Source of the DNA: Planctomycetales bacterium 10988
GTDB lineage: Bacteria > Planctomycetota > Planctomycetia > Pirellulales > Pb10988
Length of the DNA stretch: 64,000 bases
NCBI GenBank assembly: GCA_009664345.1
Contig: CP043547.1
Coordinates: forward strand, 5,670,709 to 5,734,708
Reading direction: 5' to 3'
The notes under the pieces are model-generated. The model was not told the DNA's origin, made no database searches, and worked only from the letters and a program-made list of their open reading frames with translations. This document shows positions 47,948-57,766 of the stretch, in pieces. How positions within the stretch are numbered: the stretch's first letter is position 1; every line of letters begins with the position of its first letter. The translations under genes were made by a program, and so were the position numbers.

Positions 47948-48958
47948 GTGAACCTTCCTTGGATAGAACGGCCTCAATTACGTGTGGCAATGGAAAAACC
48001 GCTTTCCCACCGCTGGGAGATTTTTTCTGATGCCATGCTGGAAGGCGCGCGCGAACTGTCCGAAGAAATCCGAGCGGATATCCCTGCTTCGCTCCGTTTT
48101 GTGGCAAATGTGGTTCGGGTGCGAACGCTCAATCGGTTCCAGAATGAGATGTGTTCCTTGGCTCAAGCCTTGGAGATCGATTGGCGAGATTTGGCCCTCG
48201 CAAATGTCTCGTATGATTTGGTCGTCAATTTTGGTTGCTCGACTTTGGCTCTGGCGACAGGAGAAGGACCGGTCCTGGCTCGCAATATGGACTGGTTTCC
48301 CGCGGACCTGATCGCCCGCAATAGTTATGTGCTTGACTATTATTATCACGACCAACACCGCTTCTCACAGGCAAACTGTCCGGGGGGCATCGGCGTAATT
48401 ACCGGGATGTCCACCCAAGGATTTGCGTTGGCACTCAATGCAGTGTCTTGCGAAGAAGGTTTAAATCGCTGGGGATATCCTGTCTTATTGCATCTACGAC
48501 GCGTGCTGGAAGACGCCCGCAATTTCGAAGAAGCCTTGCGAATGTTGACCGAAGCGAAGCTGGCCTCCGCCGCCTTGATCACGCTCATCGGCAAGGAAAA
48601 TAAAGAACGGGTTTGTGTCGAGCGAACGCCGACCCAAGCTGTTCAAAGATGGCCGGAAGGGAACGATCCCCTGGTCACGACGAATCACTATCAACTTCTG
48701 AGCGAAGACACTTCCAATATCGAAAGCCTCGCTTCTTCGTCATGTCCGCGATTAGACTCGCTTTCCGATACCTACTGTCGTTTCGCGGAGAAAGCTCCTT
48801 CGGATGCTCAGTTGCTTTATTCGCTGACGGACCCTTCCGTCATGCAAGAGATCACCGCTCAACATATTCTCTGCAAGCCGAGAGAGAATTACTTCAAACT
48901 GTTCGTTCCCGCAAAATTTATGCAAGAGAGCGAAAAGGAAGAAACCGCCGGCATCTAA
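47948..48958 (+). CDS. Ntn-hydrolase of the C45 / acid ceramidase-like type
   Basis: A 336-residue amidohydrolase related to the N-acylethanolamine acid amidase / C45 family. The nucleophile is C97 in FGCSTLAL, which would be exposed by self-cleavage of the preceding 96 residues. After it follow GPVLARNMDWF and GVITGMSTQGFALALNAV, both typical of the Ntn fold. The GTG start has an AAGGGA upstream. No signal peptide is evident, so it probably acts in the cytoplasm, unlike the lysosomal relatives. Substrate unknown, an N-acyl amide most likely. Confidence 0.82.
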   Translation: MNLPWIERPQLRVAMEKPLSHRWEIFSDAMLEGARELSEEIRADIPASLRFVANVVRVRTLNRFQNEMCSLAQALEIDWRDLALANVSYDLVVNFGCSTLALATGEGPVLARNMDWFPADLIARNSYVLDYYYHDQHRFSQANCPGGIGVITGMSTQGFALALNAVSCEEGLNRWGYPVLLHLRRVLEDARNFEEALRMLTEAKLASAALITLIGKENKERVCVERTPTQAVQRWPEGNDPLVTTNHYQLLSEDTSNIESLASSSCPRLDSLSDTYCRFAEKAPSDAQLLYSLTDPSVMQEITAQHILCKPRENYFKLFVPAKFMQESEKEETAGI

Positions 48959-48998
48959 GCCGTGCTCGCTCCGGGATTCACGAAGTGCCCTTCGGCAA

Positions 48999-49319
48999 CT
49001 ACTCGGGGGCAGAGCCAGGTTTCGGCAAAGCAAAGCTATGCAAAACCAATACCCCGCCGATCGACAAGAGGGCTAAGCCAATCCAAGAAGGAAAAATCAC
49101 TTTTTGCTTGGGGATGCTTGAGTCGGAAGATTGTAGAATGCGATCAAGGGTAAGCACCGCGTTGGTCGTTCGCGGGGCTTGTTGGGCCGCTAGTTTCTCG
49201 CTGATTTCTTGATTCAGTACGATATGATCGACCAGACGGAAATGAAGGCCGATGAACAGAATCAGCATTCCGATGAGAAAATAGCGGTTACGGTTGATCT
49301 TGGTGATATCAAATTTCAT
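48999..49319 (-). CDS. Small two-helix membrane protein
   Basis: A 106-residue protein starting MKFDITKINRNRYFLIGM, with two membrane helices at about 13-32 and 78-98 and a polar loop of about 45 residues between them (contains VLNQEISEKLAAQQAPRTTN). The start at 49319 follows GGTGGAG; the longer frame to 49502 has no such site. No recognised family. It converges on the amidohydrolase gene with 40 bases between them and is otherwise isolated. Confidence 0.7.
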   Translation of the reverse strand: MKFDITKINRNRYFLIGMLILFIGLHFRLVDHIVLNQEISEKLAAQQAPRTTNAVLTLDRILQSSDSSIPKQKVIFPSWIGLALLSIGGVLVLHSFALPKPGSAPE

Positions 49320-49625
49320 GGGGTTTTCTCCACCCTTAGAGGAAGGGCAGTCCGGTCCAAGGGGCATCCTGCCAGGTGTGTGGACTCTCTGCTTTACTCC
49401 TTCGGAATGTTGGGCGAAAAAAATAAAACCCTTCCAACGGGCTCCTTTCTTGCGAATAATGATCAATACCCTCTCAAATCTATCACTCAGAAGAAAACGC
49501 AAAGTTGTTCATCCCCTGAAATGACGTTGATCCGCAGAGAGGAAATAACCAACGTAATCCCTTTTTTGGGTAAGATATAAATAGGATATTCACTTCCACC
49601 GGGCTGCATCTTTGCCGAGGATCTC

Positions 49626-50792
49626 ATGAGATTGACTCACATTCGACGAAGTTATTCCTTCTGGTTGCTTCCTGTTTGGGGTGGTTTGATTTTGGCCTTC
49701 TGCGTCAGTGTCGGAAGTAGCCAAGTCCCCGGCATGAGCCAGATGGATCGTCACAATCCGAACTCCAGCAAGTACAATGACTTGCGACCCAAGCACAATC
49801 CCAGCAACAGCGGGACGGTTCCTTATAAGCCTGGCTATAACACTCCCCGCTACAATTATACGGTGCCGAACCGATCGCCATCGTATTCGGGTGGGCACGA
49901 CTATCACGATCACGACGACCACCACCATCATCACCATGACAATTATTATCCCCGGTATCGCAGGCCCTCGACTTACGTGCTGCCGCCCTTGTGGGTTTCT
50001 CCGGGGAATTTTGGCTATGCGACGCCTCCGGCAACCCCAAATTACTACTATTACAACAATGGAAATAGTTCGATCTATGGCCCGTTGACCTTGCCGAATC
50101 AATCTCTCTATGGTCCGCAAGCCCTGCCGGTTCCGCCCAGCCAGCCGTTTGTTCCCGAGCAAAACGCAGTTCCTGGATACAATGATCCGCTCCGGTTTGG
50201 ACCCGACAGTAGCTTCGGTGAGGCAACTCCGGAGATGGAAGACGATACGCCCCATCCTCGTTCTTTGGCGAGAGCCCAAGAATGGATTGCCTTGGGGGAT
50301 GAAAAGTTTCACGATCAGCTCTTCGCCGAAGCGATCGAAGCGTATCGAAAAGCCGTGATTGCCGTTCCCCAGTTAGCGGAAGCTCAATTTCGGTATGCTT
50401 TTGCCTTGGCAAAGATTAAACGCTTTGACCGAGCCGCTTCCGTCTTTCGTCATGGACTGACCCTCGATCCAACTTGGCCTGCTGGGAATTTCGATATCGA
50501 TCAGCTTTATGAAGAGAATCAAGTTGCCAAAGAGGCGGTTCTTGATTCCTTTGCTTTGGAGTTGGAGAAGAGTCCAGAAAATGAAGACCTGATGTTTCTG
50601 CTGGGGCTTCATCTCTATTTTGATGAGCAGCGGATTCGGAGTGAGCCTTTCTTTCGCGAAGCCGCCCGACTTGCGGAAGAGCCGGAGTATCTCAATGGTT
50701 TCCTGCAAGTGATTGCGGCACAAAAGCAACAACCCCGTCCTCAGCCGGCGGCTCCTGTTTCGAACCGGACGGAGGAAGGGGTTGAGTTTTAA
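49626..50792 (+). CDS. Exported TPR protein with His-rich segment
   Basis: A 388-residue protein with a signal anchor or signal peptide (hydrophobic core about 11-30). Next is a Pro/Asn/Tyr-rich region holding a His/Asp cluster (about 95-108) that could bind metal ions, then a Tyr/Asn/Pro-rich stretch. The C-terminal half has about three TPR-like units (around DEKFHDQLFAEAIEAYRKAV, FRYAFALAKIKRFDRAASVF and MFLLGLHLYFDEQRI). Similar planctomycete proteins are common. A metal role is speculation; the TPR assignment is good. Confidence 0.8.
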   Translation: MRLTHIRRSYSFWLLPVWGGLILAFCVSVGSSQVPGMSQMDRHNPNSSKYNDLRPKHNPSNSGTVPYKPGYNTPRYNYTVPNRSPSYSGGHDYHDHDDHHHHHHDNYYPRYRRPSTYVLPPLWVSPGNFGYATPPATPNYYYYNNGNSSIYGPLTLPNQSLYGPQALPVPPSQPFVPEQNAVPGYNDPLRFGPDSSFGEATPEMEDDTPHPRSLARAQEWIALGDEKFHDQLFAEAIEAYRKAVIAVPQLAEAQFRYAFALAKIKRFDRAASVFRHGLTLDPTWPAGNFDIDQLYEENQVAKEAVLDSFALELEKSPENEDLMFLLGLHLYFDEQRIRSEPFFREAARLAEEPEYLNGFLQVIAAQKQQPRPQPAAPVSNRTEEGVEF

Positions 50793-50810
50793 TTCGATGG
50801 TTGAAAAAGC

Positions 50811-52757
50811 TTAGCGAACCGGCTTGAAGACGACCGTTGCCAGCGGCGGCATCACGATTTTGATGGAGTACGGTCGGCCGTGGAATTCAATCTCTTCGGC
50901 CATGACCCCGTTTCCATTGCCGAGATTGCTCCCGGAATAGTAAGACGAGTCGCTATTGGAAATCTCGCGATAGTAGCCTTTTTTCGGCACTCCGATGCGA
51001 AACTCCATTCGCGGGACTGGCGTAAAGTTGATACTGACGACCACAAAATCATCAGGGTCTTTTGCCTTCCGCATAAAGCTCAAACAACTTTCGTCACTGT
51101 TGTGGCAATCAATCCACTCAAAGCCATCGCTGTCAAAATCAAGCTGGTGCAAGGAAGGCTCTTCACGATACATGCGGTTGAGATCGGACAGATATTTCTG
51201 CATCCCGGAATGAGATTCCCAGTGAGTCAGGTGCCATTGCAGGCTTTCATCATAATCCCATTCGGCCCACTGTCCGAAATCGCAACCCATAAAGAGCAGC
51301 TTCTTCCCAGGATGGCACCACATATACCCATATAATGCCCGCAAGTTGGCAAACTTTTGCCACAGATCGCCCGGCATTTTATCGAGCATCGAGCGTTTGC
51401 CGTGAACGACTTCATCGTGCGAAAATGGTAAGACGAAGTTCTCCGTAAAGGCATAAATCAGGCTAAACGTAAGGTGATTATGGTGATACTTGCGGTGAAC
51501 CGGGTTTTGTTCGATGTACCGCAAGGTATCGTTCATCCAGCCCATATTCCACTTCATACTGAAGCCGAGTCCACCCAAATGCACCGGGCGGGAGACCCCT
51601 CCAAAAGCCGTGGATTCTTCGGCAATGGTCAACGTGTTCGGGAATTGACTATGGACTTGGGTATTAAAGGTGCGAATGAAATCCAAGGCTTGTAAGTTCT
51701 CGCGACCACCATATTCATTGGGAATCCATTCGCCTTCTTCCCGGCTGTAATCCAGATAAATCATCGAGGCGACCGCATCCACCCGCAGCCCATCGATGTG
51801 GTATTTATCAATCCAGAAAAGGGCATTCGACACCAAGAAGTTGCGAACTTCCCAACGGCCGAAGTTGAAGATCAAGGTTCCCCAATCGCGGTGTTCTCCT
51901 TGGCGGGGATCGGAATGTTCATACAAATGCGTTCCGTCGAACATTCGCAAACCGTGGGCATCTCGCGGGAAGTGAGCAGGGACCCAATCGAGAATGATCC
52001 CGATTCCGCGTTGATGGCAATAATCCACAAACCACATGAAATCTTCGGGATCGCCATACCGACTGGTGACCGCAAAGTAACCAACCGGCTGATAACCCCA
52101 GCTGGCAGTCAAGGGATGTTCGTGGATGGGCAATAACTCAAGGTGCGTATAGCCCAACCTTTGCACATAATCGACGAGTTTTGGACCTAATTCCCGATAG
52201 CTGAGCCAACGTTGTGGCTCTTTCGGGTCGCGCATCCAACTTCCCAGATGGACTTCATAAATCGAAATCGGAGCATCGAGCGAATTGAACAGCGAGCGGC
52301 TTTGAATCCACTTTTGATCCTTCCACTCATGCTTCGCCAGATCGACGACCTTGGAAGCCGTCCGCGGGGGAATTTCCGCCCCGAATCCATAAGGATCGGC
52401 TTTTTCGAAAGTGTCCGACCCGTGCGTTATTTGGAATTTATAAAGGTCGCCCACTTTGACGCCAGGGATGAAGATTTCCCAAATTCCTTGCGGGATCAAT
52501 TTCTTGAGTTCGTGCTTTTCACCTCTCCAACCGTTGAAGGAACCAATCACCCGTACGCGATTGGCATTCGGAGCCCAAACGGCGAAATTCACCCCTTTGA
52601 CTCCATCCACCTCACGAAGATGAGCCCCTAATTTATCGTAACTTTGCCAATGAGTTCCCTCTCCCAGCAAATAAAGATCATATTCGGTGATGTAGTTTGG
52701 ATAGGTCATTACGTTTTGGGAAGTCGATGAAGAGCCATTGTTGCCAGCGGATTTCAA
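50811..52757 (-). CDS. glgB: 1,4-Alpha-glucan branching enzyme
   Basis: About 648 residues; transfers segments of alpha-1,4-glucan to alpha-1,6 branches. CBM48 comes first ([23 protein letters not shown]), then the GH13 barrel with [10 protein letters not shown], the nucleophile region [10 protein letters not shown], the acid/base in TIAEESTAF, and FSHDEV as region IV. The TTG start at 52757 is preferred: GGAGGA lies seven bases upstream, while the ATG codons at 52841 and 52709 have no such site. A 16-bp inverted repeat lies just upstream. Part of a glycogen cluster with the synthase at 53972. Confidence 0.95.
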   Translation of the reverse strand: MKSAGNNGSSSTSQNVMTYPNYITEYDLYLLGEGTHWQSYDKLGAHLREVDGVKGVNFAVWAPNANRVRVIGSFNGWRGEKHELKKLIPQGIWEIFIPGVKVGDLYKFQITHGSDTFEKADPYGFGAEIPPRTASKVVDLAKHEWKDQKWIQSRSLFNSLDAPISIYEVHLGSWMRDPKEPQRWLSYRELGPKLVDYVQRLGYTHLELLPIHEHPLTASWGYQPVGYFAVTSRYGDPEDFMWFVDYCHQRGIGIILDWVPAHFPRDAHGLRMFDGTHLYEHSDPRQGEHRDWGTLIFNFGRWEVRNFLVSNALFWIDKYHIDGLRVDAVASMIYLDYSREEGEWIPNEYGGRENLQALDFIRTFNTQVHSQFPNTLTIAEESTAFGGVSRPVHLGGLGFSMKWNMGWMNDTLRYIEQNPVHRKYHHNHLTFSLIYAFTENFVLPFSHDEVVHGKRSMLDKMPGDLWQKFANLRALYGYMWCHPGKKLLFMGCDFGQWAEWDYDESLQWHLTHWESHSGMQKYLSDLNRMYREEPSLHQLDFDSDGFEWIDCHNSDESCLSFMRKAKDPDDFVVVSINFTPVPRMEFRIGVPKKGYYREISNSDSSYYSGSNLGNGNGVMAEEIEFHGRPYSIKIVMPPLATVVFKPVR

Positions 52758-52804
52758 TGGAAATTCCTCCCTGAGGAAGCCATGACGAGGGGTCAATACA
52801 TAAT

Positions 52805-52865
52805 ATTTAGAGAACGAATCAGCCCCAGCGATTGTTCGCACTTGGCGCGGATTCGTTCTCTAAAT
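52805..52865. repeat. Perfect 16-bp inverted repeat ahead of glgB
   Basis: ATTTAGAGAACGAATC at 52805-52820 and its exact complement GATTCGTTCTCTAAAT at 52850-52865, with a 29-base spacer. It lies 48 bases upstream of the glgB start, likely in the leader or promoter, with no T tract on either side. Confidence 0.85.
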
Positions 52866-53003
52866 CTAAGGCTTTTGCTCGGTTTTCGCCAGGAGGAAAG
52901 CCCGCTGCTGGACAGAATCCTCAAAAACGAGGAAGATCCGGCTCCCTGATTGTGAATCTGCGAAAAATAGAAAAAATTTACCGATTGATCCATATCGACA
53001 TAA

Positions 53004-53507
53004 CTAGGCGGAAGCCAATCGATAAGGAGAAATCAGGCGATTGAGAAAGCCTGTTTTCTGTTGATGAAGCCGAGGTTTCGGCTTGGGGGGCGTTGTCTGC
53101 GGGGCATCGATTCGCCACAGACGGCACTTCACTTGATGAATGGAGAGTGCTCGATCCAATCTTCGCCAGAGCTGTTGATGGGAAATCGGAACCATTTCGC
53201 CGAATGATTCCCATCGCCAATCTTTCTCCCGCCATTCAGGCAGTCCTTGGCGAATCCCTCGAATGAGGCTCGCATGTCGGCAAAGAATGGTGACTTGCGA
53301 GGCTTCGTCCAGCGATTCCAAAGCCCAAACAAGAGTGCGTAACTCTAGATTTTCAGAAGAGATGCGACCAAATTCCTGGTCACAAACATGCCGAGGGGCC
53401 GAACCGTCTTCTGCTTGAAAGGTAAAACTCCAAGCATAGCGATCAGCTTCAACCTGTTGATGGGTCATCAGCAACCAAGCTGTTGAACGCGGGATGCAAA
53501 GTTTCAT
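53004..53507 (-). CDS. Degenerate RNase HI-like protein
   Basis: A 167-residue protein aligning with E. coli RNase HI from the YAWSFTFQ strand on. The segment LELRTLVWALESL matches the MELMAAIVALEAL helix, keeping the catalytic-site Glu (E55). Then LIRGIRQGLPEWREKDW and the LWRRLDRALSIHQVK helix match closely. The catalytic Asp residues are missing: the first-strand Asp is not present, the TDSQYV Asp is replaced within CRHASLI, and the GHAG/Asp part is gone. So it has the fold but not the activity. The tail is basic. Start at 53507 or 53543; no clear ribosome-binding site. Confidence 0.65.
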   Translation of the reverse strand: MKLCIPRSTAWLLMTHQQVEADRYAWSFTFQAEDGSAPRHVCDQEFGRISSENLELRTLVWALESLDEASQVTILCRHASLIRGIRQGLPEWREKDWRWESFGEMVPISHQQLWRRLDRALSIHQVKCRLWRIDAPQTTPPKPKPRLHQQKTGFLNRLISPYRLASA

Positions 53508-53971
53508 GGGGTCACGCCGTTTTCGAGAATGCTCGATCGTCATGAATGTTGGGTATCGGTCTCAGCTGGTGATCGGCAAAGAACTTCAGATACCCGGCCA
53601 TCGCTTGACGACCAGACGGAGCAAAACAAACAAAAGTACAAACATAAGCCAACTGACTCAGAGCGAACGAAGCAAGGCAACGCCTTCTCCTTTGCTCAAA
53701 GAATCCTTTCCGTCCGAGTGGCAAATAGGCTGGAGAAGCTGAGAGAACGAAAAATCCATGCTCTCCCAACAGAACGAAAAAAATCGAAAAATTCGATGGA
53801 AAAATTTACCAACTACCAAAAGATAACCTATATTGCGCCACCTGCCTGATTTTTCAGAGAATTTTCTCTATTTCTTCTCTTCTACGCGACTTTCCGGGAG
53901 CCCCTCATTGTCATTAATCGCTTCTTCGATACCCTAACGAGTGGTGCTTCCGTCTGATTTTTCCTTGAACC
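53508..53971. other. Intergenic region before the glycogen synthase-like gene
   Basis: About 465 bases with a rise in A. Short frames here are not credible. No terminator or repeat of note. Confidence 0.5.
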
Positions 53972-55717
53972 ATGAAAGTGTTCGCTATGATCCATCGGAT
54001 TGCCTTCCTTTCGTATGAAACGGCCTTCGCCCCTTGTGGCGGAGTTGCTGCGGTGATGTCTCACCTGCCCGAAGCGATCCAACAACGGGTCGGCAAACCG
54101 ACGATTCTGGTAACCCCGCTGCATTATCGTATTGCCAAGTCCCAGAAACTTTTCTCAAAGATGGAGTTCGTTGGCTGCGTGACCGTTCGCCATGAAGGCT
54201 ATCCGATCACGATTCAAGTCCTTCGTTGGATCGACAAAATCAGTTGGTATTTTCTATTGCCCGATGATCCCCGGTATTTTGCCGGCGTTCGCCATCCTTA
54301 TGATGTGGCAACTTGGCAGGAACCCGGCGGCGCGGTCCTGCTGCGGGACTCCTTCCTCTTCGGAATCGCTGCCGCGAAGGCCCTGCACATCATTGCCCCC
54401 GGGGAACCTTGGCATGTGATGATGCAAGATTGGGAAGCGGCGACGGCTGCCTTGGCTCTCTGCCATCATCCGATCAATCACAAGCTCTTCCTGACTTTGC
54501 ATAACAGCTACGATGCCCACACCGAGGAATATGACCTCTTTCGTTTCCACCTGCCGAGCGATGGCAAAGGGGGTCGCTCGCTGTTGGAACGGGTCTTGCC
54601 ACATGTTGAACGCCCAGTCTTCACCGTTTCCAAGCAGTTTGCCGCGGAGATCACCGAAGATGTTTTGCAAACCAGGGTGATCGCTCCGCATCTTCAATCG
54701 ATTTTCAAACGTGATCCGCTCCGAGGAATTGATAACGGCCCCTTTGTCGAGCTGGCGGTTCCGCAAGAAATATTGAGTAAAGAAGGCGACGCTGCCGTCC
54801 AAGCCCTCCGGCAGTGGAAAGGTTCACGCCGTCGAGCCTTCATTGATGCCCTTAAGCAAGTGGGAGATGCCGCCCGTTCGGGGAAGGAGATGCCTTGGGG
54901 GGGCTTTGATCCGCCGTGGGGGAGCCTGCCGGGCTTTTTGGAAGAGGTCGAACACGATGAAAAAATGCCTTGGTTCGTCATGGGTGGGCGTGATGATTCT
55001 CGGCAAAAAGGTTACGATGTCGCCGCTCGGGCGGTCCGGCTCTTCCTGAATGACGGTGGCAAAGGCTGTTTTCTGTTCTTCCCGATTCCTGGGGATGAAG
55101 GACTGGCCGGGCTTCAATTTTTACGGCGTTTGACTGAAGAAGAACCCTTCCGCCGCCGCGTGCTGATCTTTCCCTTCCGTTTCCGGGAAGGATTCATGGC
55201 CGCTTTGCAGGGGTCTCACTTTGGCCTCATGCCTTCGCTTTACGAACCCTTCGGGGCGGCGAATGAGTTCTATCTCAACGGAACCGCCGGCATTGGCCGA
55301 GCCACCGGAGGCATTACCCAACAGATCGTTCCTCGTCGCGATGGGCAATCTTTTGCTAGGGAAATCGCCCTACGAGCCCAACGCTATCATGAACCAGCCG
55401 CACCCGAGACCGGGATTCTGTACCGAGAAGCCGATAATCTCCCCACGGCAGTTGCCGACTGGCACGGAATCAATCGCGGGGAATATGAGCTAGGCCGTGA
55501 AGAGATGGATCGCGTTCGCCAGCGTTCTCGCTTCCCTCTCTTTGAAGGCATGGTCAACGGCTTGCAACTGGCACTCATGGATGCTTCCCACCTTTATCAA
55601 GAGCATCCCGATGAATATGCCCGGATGCTGCTAGCGGGGATCAAGCACATCCAATCCCGCTTCTCTTGGGAAGAAACCGCCAATCTCTACGCACAATATC
55701 TCTTGCAAAATTCTTAA
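53972..55717 (+). CDS. Glycogen synthase-like glycosyltransferase
   Basis: A 581-residue GT-B enzyme of the GT5/glycogen synthase group. The N-terminal motif is FAPCGGVAAVMSHLP where classical GlgA has KxGGL; the nucleotide-binding Lys is replaced. The middle LTLHNSYD and the C-terminal FREGFMAALQGSHFGLMPSLYEPFG contain the conserved donor-site Glu. An insertion of about 60 residues around the WGGFDPPWGSLPG stretch is unusual. With glgB 1.2 kb away it probably makes storage glucan, but the sugar donor (ADP- or UDP-glucose) is open. The start may be the ATG at 53987, five codons later. Confidence 0.8.
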   Translation: MKVFAMIHRIAFLSYETAFAPCGGVAAVMSHLPEAIQQRVGKPTILVTPLHYRIAKSQKLFSKMEFVGCVTVRHEGYPITIQVLRWIDKISWYFLLPDDPRYFAGVRHPYDVATWQEPGGAVLLRDSFLFGIAAAKALHIIAPGEPWHVMMQDWEAATAALALCHHPINHKLFLTLHNSYDAHTEEYDLFRFHLPSDGKGGRSLLERVLPHVERPVFTVSKQFAAEITEDVLQTRVIAPHLQSIFKRDPLRGIDNGPFVELAVPQEILSKEGDAAVQALRQWKGSRRRAFIDALKQVGDAARSGKEMPWGGFDPPWGSLPGFLEEVEHDEKMPWFVMGGRDDSRQKGYDVAARAVRLFLNDGGKGCFLFFPIPGDEGLAGLQFLRRLTEEEPFRRRVLIFPFRFREGFMAALQGSHFGLMPSLYEPFGAANEFYLNGTAGIGRATGGITQQIVPRRDGQSFAREIALRAQRYHEPAAPETGILYREADNLPTAVADWHGINRGEYELGREEMDRVRQRSRFPLFEGMVNGLQLALMDASHLYQEHPDEYARMLLAGIKHIQSRFSWEETANLYAQYLLQNS

Positions 55718-55968
55718 CATTCCCAACGGAAACCTCTGTTGTTGACAAGATTTAAGGATTGAGACAGCCAAGAGATTTCGATTCATGCCCTTGTGGAAGA
55801 CTCGAAAATCCGGGTTGCATCAAAATCGCGAAAGGCTTAAATTCTTCCCCAAACCCAGGCCTAGACGAAGCGCTCGGGAAACACTTCACATCTTTTCATT
55901 TCATTCGATAAGTGATTGATAGCTCGAGTCAGCCATCAAGGAACTACTGAACAGGGGAAGGACTCAGG

Positions 55969-56532
55969 ATGAACGTCCGTACGACCAGCCTGGAAGGCGT
56001 GTTAGTTTTTGAACCAAAAATCTTTGGCGATGATCGTGGGTTCTTTTTAGAAACTTGGAATAACGCCCGCTATCAAGAACATGGGCTTCCTCCTTTGATG
56101 GTTCAGGATAATCTTTCCTTTTCACAAAAAGGCGTCTTGCGTGGACTTCACTACCAACAACCCCATCCCCAAGGCAAATTGGTTATGGCTTTGCAAGGGG
56201 AAATCTTTGATGTGGCTGTCGACATTCGTCCCGATTCTCCAACTCGCGGCCAATGGATCGGCGAATGGCTTACCGAAAAAAATAAACATCAATTGTATAT
56301 TCCTCCCGGGTTTGCTCATGGTTTTTGTGTCACCTCACCGCAAGCCTTAGTGACTTATAAATGTACCGAGCTTTACTATCCAGAGTACGATGCAGGTATT
56401 CGTTGGGATGATCCAGAAATTGGAATCGATTGGCCGATTACCGATCCCATTCTCTCCGCCAAAGATACCAAAGCTCCGTATTTAAAAGCGGTCGATCAAT
56501 CGACACTACCAATGCGATTTAAAGCGGCATAA
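55969..56532 (+). CDS. rfbC: dTDP-4-dehydrorhamnose 3,5-epimerase
   Basis: A 187-residue cupin enzyme, third step of dTDP-L-rhamnose synthesis. Visible: EPKIFGDDRGFFLETWN, the catalytic His in VLRGLHYQ, KLVMALQGEIFDVAVDIR, and FAHGFCVTSP. The C-terminal IRWDDPEIGIDWP is typical. It is the first of four rhamnose genes on the plus strand. From here on the DNA is more AT-rich. Confidence 0.95.
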   Translation: MNVRTTSLEGVLVFEPKIFGDDRGFFLETWNNARYQEHGLPPLMVQDNLSFSQKGVLRGLHYQQPHPQGKLVMALQGEIFDVAVDIRPDSPTRGQWIGEWLTEKNKHQLYIPPGFAHGFCVTSPQALVTYKCTELYYPEYDAGIRWDDPEIGIDWPITDPILSAKDTKAPYLKAVDQSTLPMRFKAA

Positions 56533-56695
56533 TTTAGAAGCTGTAAACAAAGCGTTAGAAACGATCGAGAAGTCTAATTGGTATTGTGAAGAGACGATCC
56601 GCTCGTTAAATTTTTGCAGCGATCAAAAAACATTTCAAGCTAACCATGATCGATGAACTCAATTCAACATTTTTCTACAAAGAAAGTCTAAAGCG

Positions 56696-57763
56696 ATGGA
56701 ACGAATTTTAGTCACGGGAGGGGCAGGCTTCATCGGGAGTTGTTTTGTTCGTCAATGGATAGAACAAGAACTTGGGCAAGTCATCAATCTTGATAAACTG
56801 ACCTATGCAGGCAATGTAGACTCTTTAGAAACCGTGATGAATAATCCTCAACACACATTAGTGGAAGGGGATATTTGCAATAGCGAATTGATTAAAGAAC
56901 TGCTGGATAAACATAAACCAACCGCCATTGTTCACTTCGCCGCGGAATCTCATGTCGATCGTTCGATTGATGGACCAGAAGCCTTTGTAGAAACCAACGT
57001 GATGGGAACCTTCCGCTTGTTGCAAGCTGCCCGAGAATACTGGGAAGCCTTGCCAAGTTCGGAAAAAGAAACATTTCGTTTCCTGCACGTTTCCACCGAT
57101 GAAGTGTATGGAACGTTAGGTAAAACCGGCAAGTTTAAAGAAACAACTCCCTACGCTCCCAACTCCCCTTACTCCGCATCCAAAGCATCTTCGGATCACT
57201 TTGTCCGAGCCTATCATCACACCTTTGGAATGCCGACTTTAATTACAAATTGTTCCAATAACTACGGTCCTTTTCAATTTCCTGAAAAATTGATTCCTTT
57301 AATGATTTTAAACGCTATGGAAGGAAAGCCGCTTCCTGTTTATGGCGATGGGCAACAAATTCGCGATTGGCTTTTTGTGGAAGATCACTGTGAAGCCATC
57401 CGCACGGTGTTAAGTAAAGGCACCCCCGGCGAAGTATATAATATCGGTGGAAACTCCGAGCGAGCCAACATGGATATTGTCAATTCCATCTGTCAGGAAG
57501 TTGACACTCGTTGCCCGAATCTTCCACACGGCCCTTGTAAAAATTTAATCACCTTTGTGCAAGATCGTCCTGGCCATGATCGCCGTTATGCCATTGATGC
57601 GTCCAAGATTAAAAATGAACTTGGTTGGGAACCGAAACAAACACTGGAAGTTGGTCTAGGATTGACCATCCAGTGGTACCTTGACAATCCTGTCTGGGTC
57701 AATCGCGTTCTCACCGGACAATATCGTCGCGAACGTTTGGGTTTAAAGCGAAGGAGCGCTTAA
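56696..57763 (+). CDS. rfbB: dTDP-glucose 4,6-dehydratase
   Basis: A 355-residue SDR enzyme that makes dTDP-4-keto-6-deoxyglucose, the second step of the pathway. The Rossmann motif TGGAGFIGS, the catalytic TDEVYG segment with Thr-Asp-Glu, and the YSASK motif are all present. Length and the [18 protein letters not shown] segment fit the family. It is 3 bases before rfbA, so they are certainly co-transcribed. Confidence 0.97.
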   Translation: MERILVTGGAGFIGSCFVRQWIEQELGQVINLDKLTYAGNVDSLETVMNNPQHTLVEGDICNSELIKELLDKHKPTAIVHFAAESHVDRSIDGPEAFVETNVMGTFRLLQAAREYWEALPSSEKETFRFLHVSTDEVYGTLGKTGKFKETTPYAPNSPYSASKASSDHFVRAYHHTFGMPTLITNCSNNYGPFQFPEKLIPLMILNAMEGKPLPVYGDGQQIRDWLFVEDHCEAIRTVLSKGTPGEVYNIGGNSERANMDIVNSICQEVDTRCPNLPHGPCKNLITFVQDRPGHDRRYAIDASKIKNELGWEPKQTLEVGLGLTIQWYLDNPVWVNRVLTGQYRRERLGLKRRSA

Positions 57764-57766
57764 CAA

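Noticed and set aside
49909-49960. Triplet-rich CAC/GAC stretch as a microsatellite
   Set aside because: It encodes a His/Asp cluster with mixed codons within an otherwise good gene and is not a pure repeat.
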